From Gymnopilus junonius (lineage: Eukaryota; Basidiomycota; Agaricomycetes; Agaricales; Galerinaceae), in assembly GCA_015501075.1 (NCBI GenBank), contig JADNYJ010000636.1, positions 1 to 17,491 on the forward strand: DNA of 17,491 nucleotides, read 5' to 3'. The notes beneath the pieces were generated by a model. The model searched no databases and had not been told where the DNA came from. It saw only the letters and a list, made by a program, of their open reading frames with translations. Shown here one piece after another: positions 10,546 to 17,491 of the stretch (position 1 is the stretch's first letter; the number at the start of each line of letters is the position of its first letter). The position numbers and the translations under genes were made by a program.

Positions 10546-12117
10546 ATGGTAGTCGTAGGCGCAACGGGTTTTATTCTCGAAAGTTTTTTTGTTCATTTGT
10601 TTTGTAGGTTTCCTCATTGCAATTGACGTTCACATTCAGAAAAGACCGTGATATCGATGAAACGGAAGTGGTGGCACGACGAAAGTTTTGGAATTCAGTT
10701 GAAACGAGAAACTGGTTCAAGGATCATGGATACACCTTATATGAACGCGTCATGGACGACTATAAATCCGAATGTCTTCCCGATTTGTACCTTGCCTGCC
10801 TTACGAAGAATTTCAAGAGGCCAACTATCCCTATGCTTACCATGACGCAGAAAGGGTAACAGAAGAAATAAAGCCTCTTGCTGTGTCCGACTTCCAGGTA
10901 CGAGACTACTCACCTTTACAAGAGAAACAGAAGCTATCTTAATTATCGACTACAGGGCAAGGTAGCATTTGCCCAGGATCTTCAGAATCGCCACGTTGCC
11001 ATAAAATAGTTCCCGATGGTACCGATGAGTATCGTATCCTGAGCTTCCTGAATGGTCAGAACCTAGATGTTCTGAAGGAGCACTGTATAATGCCTGTCTT
11101 GGAGTTGTTGCCTATTGAAGGTTTCTGGTTTGCCATTATGCCGAGGTGCGTAGATAAATATTAAAGATCTTCATACTTAACTTGAATCTTTGCAAGGTGG
11201 GGAACATCTATTCATTATCCAGCATTGAATAGAATGCATGAGGTTCTGGATATGATGCATTCTATGCTTAAAGTAGGTTATCTCTATCCTTGTCTGGACG
11301 ATAATGTCCCTCTGAGCTTGACCTGTTCAGGCTCTAGCCTTTTTGCATGCGAACAATATAAGTCACGGGGTGAGTCCTTCTCTTCACCTCCTTGTTCAGG
11401 TTTTAAAAGAGTCTCAGGATATCAAACTTAGCAACGTAGCTGTTAATCATTTCGCCGACTTCACGCTGTATATAGGGAGCAATGTGCGACCGGCGCTTCG
11501 GGAAAAGCGGCTACTTTCCTACGCCATGTTCGATTTTGACTATTCCACCATGTTGTCCCCTGAAATGGATCGCATGTCGTGTAGACTACCCTATCAACGC
11601 TCATGGGGTTCTTTCAATCGCACAATGGATACTGCTCAGGGGGAGTTCGATTTTAACCCGTTCGTGCTCGACGTAGGGGCTATGGGCGTGGAATTCTGTT
11701 CTGAGTTTCAGGTGTGCCTCATTTTATTTTAAAAATTTACCTCATCATCTAACTGCTGTCGATAAGCATTTGTGTGGACAAGTTCCTTTCTTGGCACCTC
11801 TGTTGGACAAGATGACCACCCGAAACTTGGAGAGCCGCTTTACGGCTTCTGAGGCTCTTCAGTTTTTTGAGGACATGTATTCTCACTTGACAGAAGCTGA
11901 AATTCAGCAAACCATTGGCAGACGGTTTCGCACTAATTTTTATTATAAATATGATCGATGGGTGTTAGTTCCTCCAGATTTTGCCAAGAAATGGGCATCC
12001 TACAAGGAGCCTCCCATTCCATGGACCATGCAAGTTATCCGGATATCTTTGTCGACGAACATGGATCTACCATGTTGTTGCTCATGTCCGCTGGTTCTTC
12101 TCGAAATTCATCTATAG
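10546..12117 (+). pseudogene. Basidiomycete protein-kinase-like gene, copy 1, frameshifted
   Basis: Exon chain: 10546-10554, 10608-10897, 10956-11145, 11197-11272, 11331-11369, 11418-11711 and 11767-12117; introns 48-58 nt. Family sequence in order: FTFRKDRDI, KFWNSVETRNWFKDHGYTLY, EEFQEANYPYAYHD, FAQDLQNRHVAIK, VPDGTDEYRIL, LELLPIEGFWFAIMPRW, ALAFLHANNISHGDIKLSNV, YAMFDFDYS, GEFDFNPFVLDVGAMG, LDKMTTRNLESRFTASEAL. It keeps the VAIK lysine and HGDIK loop but has DFDYS where kinases have DFG, as is usual for this fungal group. Two frame breaks: one between LYERVMDDYK and EEFQEANYP (about 10745-10815), and a one-base deletion after AIK (about 11008-11011) that creates an immediate stop. Restoring two bases would bring the exon sum to a multiple of three. 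The first exon is tentative. Either a recent pseudogene or two sequence errors. Confidence 0.75.
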
Positions 12118-12202
12118 TGGGTGATAGAATGTCTATTTACTGTCGCAGTTTAATTTTGATCAACAAACACTTGAAAATGCGAGTCCTTATTGCTTCACTG
12201 AA

Positions 12203-12405
12203 GGCCATATTGTATTTATGCTATAATAATACATGGAAAGAAAGAAAGAAGTCAAGTCCATGGTACAAGAAAGTAGATTAGCCAAGGGCTCGGAATTAAT
12301 GTTCATGATTAGTAAATTACACGCAATGATTAAAGTTGGGAGATTTTTACGCTACAGTTCTGTTAACGTTACCTGCATCTGCTTGTCCTGACTTACTGAA
12401 TCAAC
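12203..12405. repeat. Duplicated 3' flank, copy 1 (pairs with 13464-13742)
   Basis: Matches 13464-13742 in the same order and orientation: GGCCATATTG(T/C)ATTTAT, CTATAA(T/C)AATACAT, GAAAGTAGATTAG, GGATTAATG-like sequence, GTTCTGTTAAC and GACTTACTGAATCA. Copy 1 is shorter because of internal indels. It marks the downstream edge of the tandem duplication that includes the kinase-like gene. Confidence 0.75.
12315..12405 (-). pseudogene. 3'-end fragment of a Kre9/Knh1-like gene
   Basis: On the minus strand this aligns with the last part of the intact gene at 13742-13639. GATTCA is followed by a GTAAGT donor (12396), an intron-like 45 nt ending CTGTAG (12352), and a tail resembling AACAAATCTCCTAACTTC but with a missing base. 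Nothing upstream of the FGDS-encoding exon is present, so this is a truncated by-catch of the kinase duplication and cannot make the protein. Confidence 0.7.
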
Positions 12406-12511
12406 AGCGAAATGCATGACCAAGAATTCAACTTCGATCTTGAACCGCGAGAACAATTACTTTTAAATCTGAATTCAACGAAGTACTCGCTCTTTGATAT
12501 TTGTCCACTAC

Positions 12512-13463
12512 ATGGTGGTAACATTCTACAAAAAAAAAAAAGCCATATGACTTCCCCTCAGATCCCTCTAATCGAACTACCGTTCACGTTCTTCAAAGGA
12601 AACATCTCTGGAGCCGAGATGCTTGCTCGACATAATTTCTGGGACTCGCCCAAAACAATCCAGTGGTTCAAGGGTCATGGATATACTCTGTATCAACGGG
12701 TTGAATCCTCTACCGGAGCGGTTCCTTCCTTCCTTTTAAAAAATTCCAGGACGCCAACTATCCACACGCTTACCACGATGTAGAAATGATTGATAGTTTC
12801 ACGGTGCCTCTGTGTAAACGAATTCATCATATGTAATCTCTACTCTCCTGCATGTCCATAAATAGTCCAATATGTACAGGGCAAAGTGTCATTTGCTCAG
12901 GATTCTCAAAATCGACGTGTTGCAATCAAAATCGTCCCCGACGATACTGATGAGTATCATATTCTACGCTTCCTGAAAAAACAACGTCTGGATGTTCTCA
13001 GAGAGAATTGTATAATGTCCGTACTGGAATTGTTGCCCGTTAAAGGCTTTTGGTTTGTTATCATGCCCAGGTGCGCAGAAAAAGCTTGGTATGAAAAGAC
13101 GCGCAACTGGACTTTATAAAGATGGGGGATCGTTGTCCACCGTCCGACATTGGAAAGAGTGTGTGAGGTGGTTGGCATTATGCATTCAACGAGTAATATT
13201 TTGACAAGTATTTTATTTCTGACTGAATGATGCGGTTAGGCTTTGGCATTTTTGCACGAACACAACATTAGTCATGGCGTGAGTCTCAGGTCCTTCTGCC
13301 GGTCAAACAAATTTTTAAAAATGTAATCCTCTAGGATATCAAACTCTTTAACGTGGCTATAAATCATTTCGCTGATTTTACGGGCTTTCAAGGCAACGAC
13401 GTAAGGCCGGGGCTTAGAACAAAGAGACTGCTTTCATATGGCACGTTCGACAAAAGACATTAG
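12512..13463 (+). pseudogene. Basidiomycete protein-kinase-like gene, copy 2, truncated
   Basis: Tandem paralogue of the gene at 10546. Segments: 12512-12517, 12562-about 12833, 12880-13070, 13122-about 13190, 13240-13278 and 13335-13463, with introns in the same places (13071-13121 is 51 nt in both copies). Recognisable pieces: HNFWDSPKTIQWFKGHGYTLY, FQDANYPHAYHDVE, FAQDSQNRRVAIKIVPDDTDEY, LELLPVKGFWFVIMPRW, ALAFLHEHNISHG, DIKLFNVAINHFADF, RLLSYGTFD. Lesions: the same frame displacement before FQDANYP as in copy 1; a donor changed from GT to AT near 12834; a small deletion at the donor after IMHS (about 13186-13191); and loss of everything after TFD. There the sequence jumps straight into 3' flank (about 13450-13464), equivalent to about 665 bp of copy 1. 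A 12-A run lies in the first intron (12530-12541). Confidence 0.75.
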
Positions 13464-13742
13464 GCCATATTGCATTTATACTATAACAATACATGAAAGA
13501 AAGGCAGCGAAGTTGCCCCAATGGACGAGAAAGTAGATTAGTCCAGGATTCGGGATTAATGGTGAGCAGTTAGAGTACTGATGTAATTTGTCATTGGGAA
13601 GTAGTCCGTTCATCATTGTTCTGAGATCGTGGTCGTGCTCAGGCGTGATGAATCTTGAAGTTAGGAGATTTGTTGCCCTGTAGTTCTGTTAACAATACGA
13701 CGCTGCAACTCTGATTGTCCGGACTTACTGAATCACCAAAGA
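13464..13742. repeat. Duplicated 3' flank, copy 2 (pairs with 12203-12405)
   Basis: Second copy of the block described at 12203-12405. Here it continues without a break into the rest of the intact Kre9/Knh1-like gene on the minus strand, which identifies this side as the original arrangement of kinase and convergent neighbour. Confidence 0.75.
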
Positions 13743-14251
13743 CTGTTAAGCTTACTGTCAGCTCAGCCTCACACGAGTAAACAGAAGATACGCACGAACG
13801 ATGAAGTAGTCGTTTCTGGCCGTAATGTTCTTCGGAAGGATAACTTTAACAGAGCCAGCAGTGATACGAAAACCACTGGCGAGAGGATGAGCTACGAGAC
13901 AAGTCAGACGAAATTGGATGTAGAAGGTATTCACAAAACATACTAATGTCGAGATTCTCGCCGTTATTTTCCATGTGACCCAGAAGAATAACGCCAGTGG
14001 TAGTAAGCCGCTGTGCTGGAATGCCTGACGTGTCTGGAAGGACCATACGTTCAGAATAGCCTTAGGCAAAAACGGGAAAGCTATTACGCACTCCATCTCA
14101 CGACCTGCTCTGAACCTGCGGCCCAAGAGGAGGACGCGTGTGGGGATAGGACTGGCGGGTTGAAGACAATGAGTTCTTGAGGGCCATTAATCGGGGCTGC
14201 GAAGGAAGCAGTGACGAAGACGATGGAAGTAAAGAAGGTGCTGAAGAACAT
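13639..14251 (-). CDS. Secreted Kre9/Knh1-like single-domain protein, 132 aa
   Basis: Exons: 14251-14092, 14033-13944, 13891-13796, 13742-13729 and 13677-13639 (399 nt, 133 codons). Residues 1-18 form a signal peptide (MFFSTFFTSIVFVTASFA, then API). The mature protein is one beta-sandwich-type domain with the family landmarks SSWAAGSEQVVRWNTSGIPAQ, GVILLGHMENNGENLDI, HPLASGFRITAGSVKVILP, ARNDYFIVLFGDSGNKSPNF. The yeast relatives Kre9 and Knh1 act in beta-1,6-glucan assembly; basidiomycete members are usually described as Ser/Thr-rich GPI-anchored-family proteins. No Ser/Thr-rich stalk or GPI tail is present, so it is predicted to be freely secreted. The fourth exon is only 14 nt (LFGDS). The following 51-nt intron (GTAAGT to ACTACAG) is in frame and stop-free, so a retained form would add 17 residues. 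The start was chosen for its signal peptide. Confidence 0.82.
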
Positions 14252-14400
14252 GACGAGATTATGTACGAGCAAGAGATTAAGATGGTTGCGGATGAAAGTA
14301 GACAAGGTCCAAGTCGTGATTTTCTGGCGAATAAAGCAGAAAGTAGTGAATAGAAGAGGAGATATTAGTATTGCTGAGGACTAGCCAAAATGCACTCTCG

Positions 14401-14407
14401 TTTTATA
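14401..14407 (-). promoter_or_regulatory. TATA box
   Basis: The minus strand reads TATAAAA about 150 nt upstream of the ATG at 14251 of the Kre9/Knh1-like gene. Confidence 0.5.
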
Positions 14408-14409
14408 CC

Positions 14410-15131
14410 CTGCCACTAGAGACTCGACTCGTGGTCTTAGCCATGTCCGTCCCTTTGATAGAGTAAAGAAGCGTTCTCTAGCATGGAGTCAAGTACACGA
14501 GGCTGATGTAGAATCTTAGATCCCGCCTCCCAGGAGCTGGATTTGAAGGTGGAGATACGAGATACAGTGCAGTGCGTGCAAACAAGGCGCCTTGCAGCGG
14601 CGTTATTCTGCCCATTGAAGCCATAGAAGACACGGTCGATACTTGAATCAGTTTCTTATCTTCTGACTTCTTTCAAAGCCTGATGCCTAGTAGTTTCAAA
14701 GGAGGTTTCTTTTTCACGGAGTTTGCCTCGATCCCACAGACACGACGGCTTCGCCAGATGAAAGCCTTGTGACCATGCTGACATCCAAGTAGAGACAATC
14801 TACTACTTCATAGAGGCAGCACATAAAAGATGTGGTGTCACAGTAGTGAGATCGATCTACGAAGTTAACGGCTTTGAGCAAAAAAATAGTCATTACCGCG
14901 AAGACAAACCTAGGGCAGTAAGAGTTCGTTAATGAATATCTCTGGTCGTAAGAGAAACCTAGAGCGATCAGATTCATTAAATGAACCTACCCAGTTTCGT
15001 GAGTGGTTCCTATGAACCTCCTGATTGACGACACTTTGTAAAACTTTGAGTCAAAAGAAGGCTTGGCGTAAGGTGAAGTCATCATTAAACCGCCGGCAAT
15101 GGAGGGAGATTGAGAAATGCTTGAAAATGAC
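14410..15131. other. Intergenic region between the two Kre9/Knh1-like genes
   Basis: An 87-codon minus-strand open frame (14977-14714) has no recognisable motif and poor protein-like composition. No other feature was seen. Confidence 0.4.
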
Positions 15132-15882
15132 TTAGTCGTAAAATCGTAGCATAGAATAATACATAATAATGTGAGCCGTACAGAGGAGAACGAATGTCAA
15201 TTGATGATGACCGACAAAGACCTGTAATATCTTGATGGTAAATCTCGGACTACGATTCCCGGAATCACCAAATACTAGAGCAAGGGCGAGTCAAACCGAC
15301 ATCAATTTCGGATTCGTAAATGGAACTTACAAACAACAATGTAATCCTTACGAGGCTCAACCTTTGGGCACTTGAAAGTGGCATAGCCATCTCCAAGGTT
15401 AAAGTCTGAGGCCAGCGGATGTTCTGAGTGCAAGGTTATCATCGGCTTACTAGTATGCATTTCCGAAGACGAAGGAATTGATGAAGGTTGGATGCTCACC
15501 AATGTCAAGATGTTCGTCCTGACTTCCTTTTTCCAGGTAGCCTAGGAGGATCCTTCCTTTCCGGGTTACGTTTTCTTTAGGCATGTCGCGGACATCCCTT
15601 ATCGTCGAAAGTCGTGAAAGGATCAGCGCGGTAAATAAAACCTCCAGTGGGACAGGCGTACCACGTAACAGCAACAATGGTGCCCGAGCTCCAGATCGTG
15701 TCATTGGCGGGATTTGTGATTCTGGGGTTATAGGGAAGCCCGCGGGTGGGCAGTTGCTGATCCCAAGATATGACTCTCCTATTCGAAGCTTGACATGGTA
15801 TGCAGGAAACAGATGATACAGCAGGAGGGAGTTCGAAAAGGGATATAACTAGGAAATATAACGTAAAGCACCGGTATAACAT
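15132..15882 (-). CDS. Secreted Kre9/Knh1-like protein, 184 aa
   Basis: Exons: 15882-15662, 15597-15500, 15423-15331 and 15274-15132 (555 nt, 185 codons); introns 56-76 nt. A hydrophobic N-terminus (MLYRCFTLYFLVISLFEL, about 1-24) is a signal peptide. A linker with two Cys (SCIPCQ) is followed by the domain: NPANDTIWSSGTIVAVTW (about 57-74), GRILLGYLEKGSQDEHLDI, EHPLASDFNLGDGYATF, RKDYIVVLFGDSGNRSPRFTI (ending about 151). The introns after LDI and after YIVV are in the same place and phase as in the neighbour at 13639-14251, so the two are paralogues or tandem duplicates. It differs by a longer linker and a 33-residue tail with a hydrophobic patch (LTFVLLCTAHIIMYY). The tail could be a membrane anchor or read-through past a lost end. 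No Ser/Thr-rich region is present. Confidence 0.82.
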
Positions 15883-15899
15883 GCCAACGATAATTTCTG

Positions 15900-16520
15900 A
15901 GGATTAAAGTGGCGATTGTTGACACAACGGTGTTTAGTGATCTGGGACGGCTAATGAGGTAAAAGTCGTGATAGAAGAGCGTACTAGGCGAGTGAAGTAT
16001 TGTAATAGTGAATAGGAGTCCTTTCGTGGCAGACTAGATAGTCGGTCAAGTGAAGTCAGCGGTCGCGGAAGAAGCAGAAACACAATGCGGGCTGATGCCA
16101 TGTCTCACGGAGTGGTAAACGGGTAGACAAATGCCAATAGATGTTCGCCCAACACGACCCACATCCTTTCATGACCAGGATGGTGAACTAGATTGCAGGA
16201 TGAGTGCTTAACCTTTAGGAGTCGTCCTTCGAGGTGTTGAGGTCATACGCAGGTCGCCGAGGAGTTGGAAGGGGCGATGGATTCGCACCTTTGCGCTTCC
16301 AAAATGTCTAACCTTACTGAAAAGAGTGAAAGCAAAGAAAATTTTTGTGAAGGTCGCGAAATAGCCTCTAATCGGTGAATGAGACAGTCAACATGAGATG
16401 TGAGCAAGAGTTCCAGCGACGCCCGACAACAGCAATATTTATCAATGAAGGTCTGGGTCCGGAATAACGGACCGATTAATTTTAATAAACAAAATCACGT
16501 GCGACCATGGACTCGATGTG
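15900..16520. other. Upstream region, nothing recognised
   Basis: 5' flank of the minus-strand Kre9/Knh1-like gene and of the plus-strand coding-like region at 16528 and beyond. A perfect 6-bp hairpin GGTCCG/CGGACC (16456-16461, 16468-16473) and a CACGTG core (16496-16501) are present. No convincing TATA box was found for either gene. Confidence 0.35.
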
Positions 16521-16527
16521 ACATGTC

Positions 16528-17491
16528 GTGAGTCGTGACGTTCTCGATGTGGACGAGTTGAACGGTGTGCCAGAACTCGACACGACCTTGCCAGCGACCA
16601 TAAAGCATATCGCCAGCGTAGAAGACGCGAGATCTCTTTCCCCTCAGTACGCGGGTTCCAAAGAGACCGAAATCAAGTCCGTCGGTTACGCAAAGTTCTC
16701 AATATCGTGGAAGATATCGCAAATTTCCTGGCCAAGACTCGAAGCTTCAAAGATCGGCAGCGGCGCTTTCAAGAGATTCATATTTAATTGGGGAGATACG
16801 ATGAGTTTCGTGATCGAAATTGCTTGATTTTGTCTGTAACAACAAGGCATCGTCATATAGTTTTCTCTTACATCGTCTGCTTCACTCGCAGTAGACTGCC
16901 TACGAGAACAAACTTTTCACTTCAACGCGATCGCAAAAGGCATGGTCGAGAAGGCGTCAGTCTTGGTGTTGAAGAACAGCCAGAAGAGTAATCTGTCTGA
17001 AGATTCCAATCGTGAACAACACTCTGGGCCCGCTGCAGTGAAGCCACCTTTGACCTCCCATAGCGTGAGGGTCCAAGCATTGGCCGACAAAAGCACCTCG
17101 CAGCGAGGGAATCCAACGCTCCGCCGTCAGTTCTACCTGCTGCTGATTTTCGATGGAAGGCGCGAGTGATAAAGCCGGACCGTCGGGAAAGGACCCTGTG
17201 ATATCATCACCTATTTGTTGTCACCTTTGCGAACGCTCAAGGAATCTATACCTGATTACGGACGGGACTATATCACTGCTCACGACCTCGTGGAAGCCTA
17301 TAACACCCTCTCAAACAGGATACGAGTTCATATTGACCTTATCTCCTCCGATGAAACCCCGTCATTTTTGACGATATTTAAGACGAATACTTTCGACATA
17401 ATAGAATGTCTAACGCGGGATATAAGACGTTCACTGCCTAACCCTTTTGAATCGCAACGTAGCTTGCTTTCTTTTGCAGGTTTATCTTGTG
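16528..17491 (+). CDS. Partial gene of unknown function, runs off the window
   Basis: Coding-like segments lie on the plus strand but in different frames. The best (about 17171-17480) reads KGPCDIITYLLSPLRTLKES and continues through DYITAHDLVEAYNTLSNRIR to RRSLPNPFESQRS, a Leu/Ile-rich helical pattern with no stop. Upstream, a segment near 16640-16784 reads NQVRRLRKVLNIVEDIANFL and ends at a TAA (16785-16787), after which the same frame continues as LGRYDEFRDRN. Between them is a hydrophilic stretch (16942-17169). TTTCTTTTGCAG at 17469-17480 looks like an acceptor, so a further intron may lie at the end. I could not join the pieces into one frame. It may be a multi-exon gene or a damaged one; no family was recognised. 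Confidence 0.35.

Noticed and set aside
12412..12511. Open frame running into kinase copy 2 from an upstream ATG at 12412
   Set aside because: It reads through the poly-A-containing first intron. The ATG at 12512 with a 44-nt intron matches the layout of copy 1 better.
14714..14977. 87-codon minus-strand open frame between the Kre9/Knh1-like genes
   Set aside because: No motif, no splice partners and ordinary length for chance.

Overview
The window looks like nuclear DNA of a mushroom-forming basidiomycete (Agaricomycetes). The evidence is dense short genes cut by 45-65 nt GT-AG introns, an SRPK-like kinase and fungal-specific protein-kinase-like genes of types that are expanded in that class, and small secreted Kre9/Knh1-like proteins. 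No bacterial-type genes, rRNA, tRNA or CRISPR array were seen. All exon models were built by hand from reading frames, splice signals and remembered family motifs, with no search.

Layout. 396-735 (-) holds the two-exon tail of an unrecognised gene. 753-2292 (-) is a complete seven-exon SRPK-like kinase of 395 aa. 2293-3879 is non-coding, with a hairpin and an (AGGG)n microsatellite. 3880-6117 (-) is a peroxisomal/mitochondrial carnitine O-acetyltransferase: seven exons, catalytic His, STSQ motif and a C-terminal SRL peroxisome signal. A small first exon gives a mitochondrial-type presequence, and one frameshift lies beside a conserved motif. 6118-8197 has no gene I can defend. 8198-9046 (+) is a small spliced gene of unknown function with a good TATA box. 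9124-10545 is AT-rich, with a diverged tandem repeat and a GC-rich nested hairpin.

10546-13742 is the most informative stretch. Two tandem copies of a basidiomycete protein-kinase-like gene lie on the + strand. The first (10546-12117) is full length but has two frame breaks. The second (12512-13463) has lost its C-terminal half and carries several lesions. Downstream of copy 1 is an antisense fragment (about 12315-12405) of the 3' end of a Kre9/Knh1-like gene, whose intact version (13639-14251, -) lies just beyond copy 2. So the duplicated block was a kinase plus the tail of its convergent neighbour. A second Kre9/Knh1-like gene (15132-15882, -) lies upstream of the first and shares two of its intron positions.

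16528-17491 (+) appears to enter another gene that runs off the end; its exons could not be joined with confidence.

The genes do not form an operon-like pathway. Carnitine acetyltransferase moves acetyl units between peroxisome, mitochondrion and cytosol. The Kre9-like proteins are secreted and probably wall-associated. The kinase copies look like decaying members of an expanded family.
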